Shown here one piece after another: positions 1-7,836 of a stretch of 64,000 bases of DNA. The stretch is from Burkholderiales bacterium (GTDB taxonomy: Bacteria; Pseudomonadota; Gammaproteobacteria; Burkholderiales; Burkholderiaceae_C). The notes under the pieces are model-generated. The model saw nothing but the letters and a program-made list of their open reading frames with translations, did no database searches and had not been told where the DNA came from. Each line of letters opens with the position of its first letter. The stretch's first letter is position 1. Where the stretch lies: contig JACRPO010000001.1 in the NCBI GenBank assembly GCA_016223165.1, positions 310,001-374,000 on the forward strand, in the 5' to 3' direction. The position numbers were made by a program, and so were the translations under genes.

Positions 1-810
1 CGCACGCAGCAGATGGTCGTCATCCACGACGCCGCCAGCGCCGCCAACCCCGGCAACTACACCTTCGCCTTCCGCAGCTGGTACCGCCTGCTGCTCGGCA
101 CCTTGATGCGTCGCAGCCGGGTCGTCGCCACCGTCTCGAAGTTCAGCGCCGACGAGCTGCAGCGCCACTTCGGGCCGCGCCGCCCGCGGCAGGGCGGGCT
201 CGAGATCATCGGCGAGGGCGGCGAGCACATCCTGCGCGAGCCGGCCGACACCGGCATCGTCGAGCGCCTCGGCCTCGCCGGCCGGCGCTACGTGCTGGCG
301 GTGGGCAGCCGCAGCCCGAACAAGAACTTCGCCGGCGTGCTGGAGGCGCTGCAACGGCTGCCGCACGCCGACCTGCTGCTCGTGGCCACCGGCCCCACCA
401 ACATCTCGGCCGGCGCCATCTTCGGCAAGACGCAGGCGCTGGCCGACCCGCGCGTGGTGAGCGCCGGCTACGTCAGCGACGCCGAGCTGCGTGCGCTGTA
501 CGAAAACGCGGCCTGCTTCGCCTTCCCGTCGTTCTATGAGGGCTTCGGCCTGCCGCCGCTGGAGGCGATGTGCTGCGGCTGCCCGGTGGTGGTGTCGCGC
601 CGCGCCTCGCTGCCCGAGGTGTGCGGCGACGCCGCGCTGTACTGCGAGCCCGACGAGCCCGCCACGCTGGCGAGGGCACTGGCGCGTGTGCTCGATTCGC
701 GCGGCCTGCGCGAGGACCTCGCCGCCGCCGGCCGCACGCGTGCCGCCGCCTGGACCTGGGCCGCCGCCGGCCGCCAGTTCGGCCAGATCGTGCAGGCGCG
801 GCTGGCCTGA
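1..810 (+). CDS. GT4-family glycosyltransferase, 5' end outside window
   Basis: The frame is open from base 1, so the true start lies upstream; starting at the ATG at 13 would remove most of the N-terminal acceptor domain. The 269 visible residues carry the linker region of the N-terminal Rossmann fold (V-A-T-V-S-K-F-S near residue 45) and the complete C-terminal donor-binding domain. The EX7E motif reads E-G-F-G-L-P-P-L-E near residue 180. The family transfers sugars from nucleotide-sugar donors in the cytoplasm. It is followed after 55 bases by a second glycosyltransferase, so both probably belong to an exopolysaccharide or O-antigen cluster that continues to the left. Donor and acceptor cannot be told from the sequence. 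Confidence 0.85.
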   Translation, partial: RTQQMVVIHDAASAANPGNYTFAFRSWYRLLLGTLMRRSRVVATVSKFSADELQRHFGPRRPRQGGLEIIGEGGEHILREPADTGIVERLGLAGRRYVLAVGSRSPNKNFAGVLEALQRLPHADLLLVATGPTNISAGAIFGKTQALADPRVVSAGYVSDAELRALYENAACFAFPSFYEGFGLPPLEAMCCGCPVVVSRRASLPEVCGDAALYCEPDEPATLARALARVLDSRGLREDLAAAGRTRAAAWTWAAAGRQFGQIVQARLA

Positions 811-865
811 CCGGCACGACAACTCACGACAGCGTCACGACATTGCCACCCAGGGAGAAGGCCGC

Positions 866-2305
866 ATGAGCCGCATGAGCCGCATGATCGATCGTCGCCG
901 CATCGCGGTGGTCCACGAATGGCTGGTCAACTGCGCCGGCAGCGAGAAGGTGCTGGAGCAGATCCTGCTGATGTACCCGCAGGCCGACCTGTACTCGGTG
1001 GTCGACTTCCTGCCCGAGGGCGAACGCGGCTTCCTGCACGGGCACAAGCCGCGCACGAGCTTCATCCAGCGCCTGCCCGGCGCGCGCAAGCGCTTTCGCA
1101 GCTACCTGCCGCTGATGCCGATCGCCATGGAGCAGCACGACCTCTCGGGCTACGACATCGTGATCTCGTCCAACCATGCGGTGGCCAAGTCGGTGATCAC
1201 CGGCCCCGACCAGCTGCACCTGAGCTACGTGCACTCGCCGATGCGCTATGCCTGGGACCTGCAGCACCAGTACCTGCGGGAGGCCGGCATGGTCGGCGGG
1301 TTCAAGGGCGCGGTGGCGCGCGGCCTGCTGCACTACCTGCGCCAGTGCGACCTGGCGAGCGCCAACCGCGTCGACCGCTTCATCGCCAACTCGGCCTTCA
1401 TCGCGCGCCGCGTCGCCAAGGTCTACCGGCGCGAGGCCGAGGTCGTGCACCCGCCGGTGGACGTGGGCCGCTTCGCGCTGCGCGAGGACAAGGAGGACTT
1501 CTATCTCGCCGCCTCGCGCCTCGTGCCCTACAAGTGCATGCCGATGATCGTGGCCGCGTTCGCGAAGATGCCCGAGCGGCGGCTGGTGGTGATCGGCGAC
1601 GGCCCCGACATGCCGCGCGTGCGCGCCGCCGCCGCCGGTGCCGCCAACGTCAGCGTGCTCGGCTACGCCGCCGACGAGGTGCTCGTCGACCACATGCAGC
1701 GTGCGCGTGCGCTCGTCTTCGCCGCCGAGGAGGACTTCGGCATCGCGCCGGTGGAGGCGCAGGCCTGCGGCACGCCGGTCATCGCCTTCGGCCGCGGCGG
1801 CTCGCTGGAGACGGTGCGCGGCCTCGGCAGCCACCCCGAGCCGACGGGGCTGTGGTTCGGCGAGCAGAGCGAAGCGGCCATCGCCGAGGCGGTGCAGCGC
1901 TTCGAGGAAGCGGCTGGGCCGGTGAACGGGGGCGTGGCCGGCGGGTCCGGCGCGTTCGGCGGGTCCGCGGCGTCCGGTACGTCCGGTACATCCGCCGCAC
2001 CAGGCCCGGGCGCCTTCTCGCCGCGCGCCTGCCGCGCGCATGCCGAGCGCTTCGCGCCCGAGCTTTTCCGCGCCCGCCTCGGTGCGCTCGTCGAGGGCAC
2101 CTGGGAGCGCTTCTGCGGCGAACGGCCGGCGGCCGCCGCGCTTCACTGGGGCAGCGAGGCGCAGTCGAGCGTCGCGCCGGAAACTGCCGGCAGCGCCACC
2201 GGCATCGGGCAGCTCTCGAGAGCCGGCGCGCCGTCCAGCACGTTGCCCGAGCAGAACAGGCTCGAGAGGTCGCCGGCATTGCGCAACGTGGCGCCGGCCA
2301 ACTGA
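866..2305 (+). CDS. GT4-family glycosyltransferase with antisense-derived C-terminal tail
   Basis: 479 residues from the ATG at 866, which has an AGGGAGAAGG ribosome site 5 bases upstream; ATGs at 875 and 884 in a 9-bp repeat are alternatives. The N-terminus (V-V-H-E-W-L-V-N-x-A-G-S-E-K-V-L) is typical of EPS-cluster GT4 enzymes. The donor-site EX7E motif reads E-D-F-G-I-A-P-V-E, near 1730-1756. Around 1925-2010 a Gly/Ser/Ala-rich insert is encoded by imperfect tandem repeats. The conserved fold appears to end near G-T-W-E-R-F (about 2115). The last 55 or so residues are encoded opposite the convergent beta-helix gene and look unlike the family, so the natural stop may have been lost. Role: sugar transfer in exopolysaccharide assembly, cytoplasmic face; substrate unknown. 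Confidence 0.85.
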   Translation: MSRMSRMIDRRRIAVVHEWLVNCAGSEKVLEQILLMYPQADLYSVVDFLPEGERGFLHGHKPRTSFIQRLPGARKRFRSYLPLMPIAMEQHDLSGYDIVISSNHAVAKSVITGPDQLHLSYVHSPMRYAWDLQHQYLREAGMVGGFKGAVARGLLHYLRQCDLASANRVDRFIANSAFIARRVAKVYRREAEVVHPPVDVGRFALREDKEDFYLAASRLVPYKCMPMIVAAFAKMPERRLVVIGDGPDMPRVRAAAAGAANVSVLGYAADEVLVDHMQRARALVFAAEEDFGIAPVEAQACGTPVIAFGRGGSLETVRGLGSHPEPTGLWFGEQSEAAIAEAVQRFEEAAGPVNGGVAGGSGAFGGSAASGTSGTSAAPGPGAFSPRACRAHAERFAPELFRARLGALVEGTWERFCGERPAAAALHWGSEAQSSVAPETAGSATGIGQLSRAGAPSSTLPEQNRLERSPALRNVAPAN

Positions 2306-3744
2306 GCGAAGCGGTTGTCCACCACCGCCACCTGGCCGATCAGGCCCGGCAGCGAGGCGACGCCGATGCGCACGCCGTCGGTGCCCAGGTCGCGCAGCGT
2401 GTTGCGCTCGACACGCACGCCGCGCAGCGCGAGCGCCGCGGCCAGCGCCGGGTCGCCGGCGTCGACGGCGCTGTTCTGGATGGCATGGATCTCCACCGCG
2501 GCGTGCCCCGTGCGCGGCCCGAGCGCACGCCACAGGCCACGCAGCCAGGTGAACACATCGCCTTCGGGCACGTAGGGCGGCGCGGTCGTCTGCACCGCGC
2601 TGAGGGTGTTGCCTTCGATGAGCACGTTGCGCGGCCCGGGCGTGCGGTAGCCGCCCTCCTGCGCCACCAGCACGCCGGCGCCGTAGGGCGTGCGCGCGAT
2701 GTGGTTCTCGCGCACGGTGATGTTTCGGCCGCCGACGACGCTGATGCCGCGACCCCAGTAGTTGTCGGCGACGTCGTTGCCCTGCACGAGGATCTGGCTC
2801 ACCTGCACGTCGCCGGCTTCGACGGCGGCGGCCCAGTCGGGGTCGCTGCGCATGCGCCCCTGCCAGCCCTCGCCGAGGTAGGAGACCATCGCGATCAGGT
2901 CGTCGCCGACCTCGCGCACGTGGTTGTCGAGCACGCGGCCTTCGCGGCTGGCGCCGGTGACGTGGATGCCGTCGGCGAGCGTGCGCCGCACGACGTTGCC
3001 GGCCACCGTGAAGCGGCTGGCGCCGTAGACGAGGATGCCCACCGAGCCGGCGGCATTGGCCGTGTCGGCGGTGTCGCCCTGCGTGATGACGTTGCCGCGC
3101 ACGACGTTGCCGGTCTGCAGGCCGGGTTCGCTCTTGTCGCGATAGATGCTGATGCGCGCCTGCTCGGCCGCATCGCGGCGGATGTCGGTCACCGCGGTGA
3201 GGATGAAGCCGTAGACGCGCACGCCGTCGGCGCGCAGGCCGAGCGTGTGGTCGACCGGGTTGGTGGCATGCAGGTGCGCACCCTCGCTCCACAGCGTGAC
3301 GTATGGGCGCGTGATCAGGATGCTGCGCTGCTGGATGTAGGTGCCGGGCGGGAAGACGAGCCAGTCGCCGGGGCCCATCGCCGCCAGCGCCGCGGCGATG
3401 GCATCGTCGTCGGGCAGGTCGTCGTCGGCGATGGCGCCGAACTCGGTGACCTGGCGCGCGCCGTCGGGGATGACGGGCAACGGCTCGAGCGCAGCGCAAC
3501 CCGGGGCGCCCGGCGCCACATCGGCGGCCGCTGTCTGCGCGGCCGCTGTCGGCGTTGGCGTGGGCGCAGGTGTCGGCGTCGGCGTGTTCGACGCGTTCGA
3601 GGTGCCGGCCGGCGTGGCCGCAGCCGTGGCTGCCGTTGCCGGCGCAACGCCCGGTGCGACCGGCACCGGCGTGCCCCCACCGCCGCAAGCCGCGAGCCAG
3701 CAGATGGCAAGGGACGCTCGAAGCAGGTGCGAGAACGGCCTCAT
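2143..3744 (-). CDS. Right-handed parallel beta-helix lipoprotein
   Basis: 533 residues, started at 3744 because GAGGAGG lies 5 bases upstream and the N-terminus is then a lipoprotein signal (M-R-P-F-S-H-L-L..., lipobox L-A-A-C, Cys followed by Gly-rich residues). A Thr/Pro-rich linker (about residues 55-80) tethers a domain with the pectate-lyase-type opening (V-T-E-F-G-A-I-A-D-D-D) and repeated N-x-V/I-x-G-N-x-I rungs typical of right-handed beta-helices (about residues 150-500). Such proteins bind or cleave acidic polysaccharides at the cell surface. Its place beside two EPS glycosyltransferases suggests a lyase or modifying role on the same polymer, but I cannot identify catalytic residues. 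Its 3' end overlaps the convergent glycosyltransferase by 163 bases. Confidence 0.8.
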   Translation of the reverse strand: MRPFSHLLRASLAICWLAACGGGGTPVPVAPGVAPATAATAAATPAGTSNASNTPTPTPAPTPTPTAAAQTAAADVAPGAPGCAALEPLPVIPDGARQVTEFGAIADDDLPDDDAIAAALAAMGPGDWLVFPPGTYIQQRSILITRPYVTLWSEGAHLHATNPVDHTLGLRADGVRVYGFILTAVTDIRRDAAEQARISIYRDKSEPGLQTGNVVRGNVITQGDTADTANAAGSVGILVYGASRFTVAGNVVRRTLADGIHVTGASREGRVLDNHVREVGDDLIAMVSYLGEGWQGRMRSDPDWAAAVEAGDVQVSQILVQGNDVADNYWGRGISVVGGRNITVRENHIARTPYGAGVLVAQEGGYRTPGPRNVLIEGNTLSAVQTTAPPYVPEGDVFTWLRGLWRALGPRTGHAAVEIHAIQNSAVDAGDPALAAALALRGVRVERNTLRDLGTDGVRIGVASLPGLIGQVAVVDNRFAQLAGATLRNAGDLSSLFCSGNVLDGAPALESCPMPVALPAVSGATLDCASLPQ

Positions 3745-3850
3745 GAGAGCCTCCTCGGCACCTCGAAGCATGGAACGTACCAATCGCTGGCCGACCCTGG
3801 CCGAGCAGCGGCCGCGCCGCCGGGGACGGCACTAGAATGCCTGCCGTCTC

Positions 3851-3924
3851 GCGGGCGTCGTTCAATGGCAGGACCTGAGCTTCCCAAGCTCAAGACGTGG
3901 GTTCGATTCCCATCGCCCGCTCCA
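3851..3924 (+). tRNA. tRNA-Gly (anticodon CCC)
   Basis: The 74 bases fold as a standard cloverleaf. Acceptor GCGGGCG pairs with CGCCCGC, followed by discriminator T and an encoded CCA. The D arm contains TTCAATGGCAGGAC, the anticodon stem TGAGC/GCTCA encloses loop TTCCCAA with CCC at positions 34-36, and the T arm is TGGG-TTCGATT-CCCA. It reads the GGG glycine codon. It stands alone, with no integrase or duplicated 3' end nearby, so there is no sign of use as an attachment site. Confidence 0.97.
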
Positions 3925-3986
3925 GATGGGGCCGCCTCGGCCGACATCGGGGGCCGCAGCCCCATCGGCGCCACCGAGCCGCGAGC

Positions 3987-4934
3987 ATGAACGCGCCAAC
4001 CCGCTTGCCCACCGTCTCCGTCCTCGCCGTCGATGCGGTCGACGCCGACGCCGGGGCCGATGACTTCGGCCTGCGCCTGGCCGAGTTGGCCGCGTTGCCG
4101 GGCCTGGACGTGCAGCGTGGCGCCAGCGCCCGCGCCAAGGAGGCCGATGTGGTGCTGCTGCACGCCGCCGACCGTGCCGCGCTGGCCGCGCTGGCCGTGC
4201 GCCCGGGCCTGCCCGAGCTCGCCTACGAGCGGCCGGTGGTGGTGGCCTTCGGCGAACCCGACGACACCGCCGAGGCCGAGCTGCTGCGCCTGGGCGTCGA
4301 GGCGCTCGCCAGCGACCGCGACGCGGCCGGGTTGGCCCGTGCGCTGCGCCACGCGCTCGTGCGCAAGCAGGTCGAGCGCATGGCGCGCACGGCCTACGCC
4401 ACCGACCTCGCCACCGGCCTGCCGCACCAGGCGCAATTGCTCGAGCACATGACGCAGCTGATCGCGCTGCGCGAGCGTGAACCGGCGCCGCTGGTGCTCA
4501 TCGTGCTGCGTGTCGAGGGCGTGACGCAGGCCGCGGTTCGCCTGGGCGGCGAGGCAGCCAACGTGCTGCGCCGCAAGATCGCCGTGCGGCTGCGCGGCGG
4601 GCTGCGCGCCAGCGACGTCGTGGCCTCGCTCGGCACCGACCTCTTCGCCGTGATGCTGGGCCGCGTCGACATGGTCGGCGACGGCGACGGTGTCGCCGCC
4701 AAGCTGCTGCGCGCGCTCGAGCAGCCGTTCATCCTCGCCGGCCACCCCTGCAGCGTGAGCGCGGCCTTCGGGCTGGCCAGCTATCCCGCGCACGGCAAGG
4801 AGCCGGCCCGGCTGCTGCAGCGCGCCACGGCGCAGGCCAACATGCTGGCCACCGTGGGTGAAGACGGCGTGGGCATCGTGCACAGCAGCTTCACCGTGCT
4901 CGGCGGCGGCGCCGCCAACGACGAAGAGAGCTGA
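3987..4934 (+). CDS. Degenerate GGDEF-domain protein with pseudo-receiver N-terminus
   Basis: 315 residues from the ATG at 3987; in-frame starts further upstream overlap the tRNA and were rejected. Residues 1-120 look like a receiver-type alpha/beta domain without the phospho-acceptor pattern. Residues about 130-300 follow the GGDEF fold (A-T-D-L-A-T-G-L-P-H, then V-V-A-S-L-G-T-D-L-F-A-V-M-L, then A-F-G-L-A-S-Y-P). The signature GGDEF is replaced by G216-T-D-L, so cyclase activity is unlikely. It may be a c-di-GMP or GTP sensor, or a scaffold for another cyclase. Cytoplasmic; no membrane segment. The gene is preceded by tRNA-Gly and followed by a phosphatase gene 98 bases later. Confidence 0.75.
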   Translation: MNAPTRLPTVSVLAVDAVDADAGADDFGLRLAELAALPGLDVQRGASARAKEADVVLLHAADRAALAALAVRPGLPELAYERPVVVAFGEPDDTAEAELLRLGVEALASDRDAAGLARALRHALVRKQVERMARTAYATDLATGLPHQAQLLEHMTQLIALREREPAPLVLIVLRVEGVTQAAVRLGGEAANVLRRKIAVRLRGGLRASDVVASLGTDLFAVMLGRVDMVGDGDGVAAKLLRALEQPFILAGHPCSVSAAFGLASYPAHGKEPARLLQRATAQANMLATVGEDGVGIVHSSFTVLGGGAANDEES

Positions 4935-5032
4935 CGGCCGAGCCGCCGGTTCTTTCGGTGCGACAGGCGCCGCGGCGACGCGAACCCGCGGCCCGAGACG
5001 CGATGGCAGCGCGCACCGGCACAATGCGATCG

Positions 5033-5782
5033 ATGGATCAAGACTTGCCGCGCGTGGTGCCGCTTCGCGGTGCCACCAACTTCCGCGACCTCGGCGGCTA
5101 CGAGGGACATGGCGGACGCCGCCTGCGCTGGCGGCGCCTGTTCCGCTCCGACCAGCTCGGCGACCTGACGCCGGCCGACCACGAGGTGCTGGCCGGGCTC
5201 GGCATCGCGGCGAGCTTCGACTTCCGCGGCGTCGACGAGCGCGCCGCCGCACCCTATGAGGTGCCGGGGCTGGCGCAGCACTCGCTCGCCATCGAGCCGA
5301 CGGTGGCGCAGCACATGCAGGCGATCACCGGGGCCGGCCGCACGCTCACCGTGCCGGTGGTCGAGGGCCTGATGCGCGATCTCTACCGCGGCCTCGTGAA
5401 CGAAGGCGCAGCGCGCTTCGCCGAGCTCTTCGGGCATCTGCTGCGCGCCGAGGCGCCGGTGGTCTTCCACTGCACCGCGGGCAAGGATCGCACCGGCGTC
5501 GCGGCGGCGCTCGTGCTGCTGGCGCTGGGCGTGCCGCGCGAGGCGGTGATGCGCGACTACCTGCTCACCAACGAGGTGTTCAGGCCGCCGTGGACGCCGC
5601 GTGCGGACATGCACCCCGAGGTGCTGCAGGCGCTGTGGGGCGTGCAGGCCGGCTATCTCGAGGCGGCCTTCGAAGCCATCGACGAAGGATTCGGCGGCCC
5701 CGGGCACTACCTGCGCCGCCAGGTCGGCCTCGGCGAGCGCCAGCTCGAGGCGCTCGCGCAGCGTTATCTGCAGCCGGGCTGA
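5033..5782 (+). CDS. Tyrosine-protein phosphatase (Y-phosphatase3 / PtpB-like)
   Basis: 249 residues. The ATG at 5033 was chosen because the family begins just before the conserved G-A-T-N-F-R-D-L-G-G-Y segment; an ATG at 5024 is also in frame. The P-loop H146-C-T-A-G-K-D-R-T-G contains the CX5R active site (Cys147, Arg153), and the Lys-Asp within the loop is typical of the MptpB-like group with activity on phosphotyrosine and phosphoinositides. Length fits the family. No signal peptide, so cytoplasmic. The target is unknown. The stop codon overlaps the left arm of a 161-bp palindromic element. Confidence 0.88.
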   Translation: MDQDLPRVVPLRGATNFRDLGGYEGHGGRRLRWRRLFRSDQLGDLTPADHEVLAGLGIAASFDFRGVDERAAAPYEVPGLAQHSLAIEPTVAQHMQAITGAGRTLTVPVVEGLMRDLYRGLVNEGAARFAELFGHLLRAEAPVVFHCTAGKDRTGVAAALVLLALGVPREAVMRDYLLTNEVFRPPWTPRADMHPEVLQALWGVQAGYLEAAFEAIDEGFGGPGHYLRRQVGLGERQLEALAQRYLQPG

Positions 5783-5942
5783 GAGCTTGCGAACCATTCC
5801 GGCCCACCCGCTCGTGCGGCCCAAACGGCCCCACTCTTCGTTGCAAATGCTCGCCATAGCCCGGGCTATGGCTGCGCTTTGCGCCTCGATTGGGACCGTT
5901 TGGACCACCCGCTCGGGCGCGCCGGAGTGATTCGCAAGCTCT
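5782..5942. repeat. 161-bp imperfect palindromic element (MITE/REP-like)
   Basis: The outer arms AGAGCTTGCGAA (5782-5793) and TTCGCAAGCTCT (5931-5942) are perfect 12-bp inverted repeats. Inside, the two halves remain complementary with mismatches (for example CCAAACGG near 5821 against CCGTTTGG near 5897). The centre is a perfect 18-bp palindrome, CCATAGCCCGGGCTATGG. The element fills most of the gap between two co-oriented genes and carries no reading frame of note. The structure suits a short non-autonomous insertion or a REP-type sequence that forms a long RNA hairpin. Confidence 0.7.
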
Positions 5943-6048
5943 GAGGCGCGGCGCGAGGCCATCGCCTACGATGGCCGCGGCCGCGGGACACCGCGGAACG
6001 CCACGGAAGACCGCGGACCACCGCAAGGCCCGCAGGGGAGGGGACCGC

Positions 6049-7767
6049 ATGCGCTACCCGAGACACAACGCCGTGCTCAAGGCACGCGCCATCGCCGGCA
6101 CGCACGTGGTCGTGCTGGCCTGGGACTTCCAGCGCGAGGTGCGCACGCAGCGGCTGCAAGGGCTGCTCGGCTTCGCCATCGAGCGCTCGGAGTACGACCG
6201 CGAGGGCCGGCGCATCGAGACCTACTGGCTGCGCGGCATGAAGCGCTTCAAGAACAAGGACAAGGGGTTGCCCGCGGGCACGCCGGTTTCTTCGGCCGAG
6301 CACCCGATCCAGACCTTCCAGTGGGGCGACTACACGGCCAAGGCCGGGCGCCGCTACCGCTACCGCATCGTGCCGGTGTACGGGCAGGCGAAGAACCTGT
6401 TGCTCGACCTGGCCGCGGCGCTGGCGCTGCCCGTTCGCACCGAGCCCGACGCGGCGCAGGGCTCCGGCGGCGGCAGGCCGCGCCACGACGTGTACTTCAA
6501 CCGCGGCGTCATCGGCTCGCAGGCCTATGCGCGCGACTTCGACAACGCCGTGCCCGACGTGGGCAACCCGCAGTCGCCCGAGATGCAGTGGCTGTCGCAC
6601 GGCCTCTTCGAAGGCCTGCTCGGCTTCATCGCGCGTGCCGCCGACCAGCGCTTCGGGTTGCGCGCGGCGGTGTACGAGTTCCACTACCAGCCGGTGGTCA
6701 ACGCCTTCGCCGCCGCGCTGGAGGCGGGCGCCGACGTGAAGATCGTCTACGACGCGGCCAGCGACTACAGGGTCGGCAACGAGGCGGCCATCGCCGCCGC
6801 CGGCCTCGACGCGCACGGCGCCGTCGTGCGCCGCACGGTGACGAGCGGCATCCGGCACAACAAGTTCATCGTGCTGCTGCAGGGCGGGCAGGCGCGCGCG
6901 GTGTGGACCGGCTCGACCAACATCTCGGCCGGCGGCATCTTCGGCCACTCGAACGTCGGCCACGTCGTGTGGGACCGTGCGGTGGCGGCGAAGTACCTCG
7001 AGTACTGGGAGCGCCTGTCGCAGAACCTCACCGACACCAAGCTGCGCCCGCTGAACAACGCCGCCACGCCGCTGCCCGAGGGCCTGCCGACCGAGGGGAG
7101 CGTGACGCCGCTCTTCAGCGCCCGCGACGTCAAGCCCGCGGTGACGGCCGGCGCCGCTGCGCCGGCGACGCTGCAGTGGTATGCCGAGCGCATGGCCGAG
7201 GCCAGGCAGATCGTCTGCTTCACGGTGGCGTTCAATCTCGATGCCGTCTTCCAGCAGGTGCTGGCGCGCGAGAACGACGTGCTGCGCTACGTCATCAAGG
7301 ACGACCCGCTCGGCAGCGGCGAGAGCCTGGGCGTCGACCGCGACGTCATCTTCGCCAGCGGCGGCTACCTCGGCCCGGGCTGGTGGGCCAACTTCCTGGC
7401 CGAGCGCGACAACCCGCTCAATTCCAACGACTACATCCACACCAAGTTCATGCTCGTCGACCCGCTCTCCGACGACCCGCTGGTGGTGACGGGCTCGGCC
7501 AACTTCAGCCGCCCCTCGCAATGGAGCAACGACGAGAACATGCTCGTCATCCGCGGCGACACGCGCGTGGCCGACATCTACTTCGGCGAGTACATGCGCG
7601 TGTTCGACCATCACTATGCGCGCTACATCGTGCGCAAGCTGCTGGCCGAGGGGCAGGCCGACCCGGATGCCGGCTACCTCAAGGAGGATCCGGCAGCGTG
7701 GACGCGCGCGCACTTCGACGCGCGCAGCTACAAGTCGAAGCGGCGCCGCTATTTCGTCGGGCCTTGA
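6049..7767 (+). CDS. Phospholipase D-like protein with one intact HKD motif
   Basis: 572 residues; the ATG at 6049 has AGGGGAGGGG just upstream. After an N-terminal beta-rich domain (about 1-125) two PLD repeats follow. The second HKD motif is complete: H464-T-K-F-M-L-V-D followed by T-G-S-A-N-F-S. The first reads H270-N-K-F-I-V-L-L with T-G-S-T-N-I-S, so the usual Asp is Leu. PLD enzymes need both halves to form one active site; the Asp is less critical than His and Lys, so activity is possible. No signal peptide. The family includes lipases, nucleases and cardiolipin synthases; nothing here decides among them. It stands alone between the palindromic element and a convergent regulator gene. 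Confidence 0.8.
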   Translation: MRYPRHNAVLKARAIAGTHVVVLAWDFQREVRTQRLQGLLGFAIERSEYDREGRRIETYWLRGMKRFKNKDKGLPAGTPVSSAEHPIQTFQWGDYTAKAGRRYRYRIVPVYGQAKNLLLDLAAALALPVRTEPDAAQGSGGGRPRHDVYFNRGVIGSQAYARDFDNAVPDVGNPQSPEMQWLSHGLFEGLLGFIARAADQRFGLRAAVYEFHYQPVVNAFAAALEAGADVKIVYDAASDYRVGNEAAIAAAGLDAHGAVVRRTVTSGIRHNKFIVLLQGGQARAVWTGSTNISAGGIFGHSNVGHVVWDRAVAAKYLEYWERLSQNLTDTKLRPLNNAATPLPEGLPTEGSVTPLFSARDVKPAVTAGAAAPATLQWYAERMAEARQIVCFTVAFNLDAVFQQVLARENDVLRYVIKDDPLGSGESLGVDRDVIFASGGYLGPGWWANFLAERDNPLNSNDYIHTKFMLVDPLSDDPLVVTGSANFSRPSQWSNDENMLVIRGDTRVADIYFGEYMRVFDHHYARYIVRKLLAEGQADPDAGYLKEDPAAWTRAHFDARSYKSKRRRYFVGP

Positions 7768-7789
7768 CGCTGTGCGGCGCGGCACCCGC

Positions 7790-7825
7790 GCCGAGGCTCA
7801 GGCCGAGGCTCGGGCCGAGGCGGGG
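7790..7825. repeat. 12-bp minisatellite, 3 units
   Basis: Three units, GCCGAGGCTCAG, GCCGAGGCTCGG and GCCGAGGCGGGG, sit in the short convergent gap between the PLD gene and the OmpR-type regulator. They are one of a set of short tandem repeats scattered over the first 17 kb. Confidence 0.85.
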
Positions 7826-7836
7826 CCGCGTAACGC

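Noticed and set aside
3851..3924. tRNA-Gly as an integration site for a genomic island
   Set aside because: No duplicated tRNA 3' end, integrase or phage gene was seen nearby.
824..3990. Open frames of more than 1,000 codons on both strands across the glycosyltransferase and beta-helix genes
   Set aside because: They run opposite or out of frame to genes with clear motifs, are rich in Arg, Ala and His, and cross a tRNA. They are by-products of high GC.
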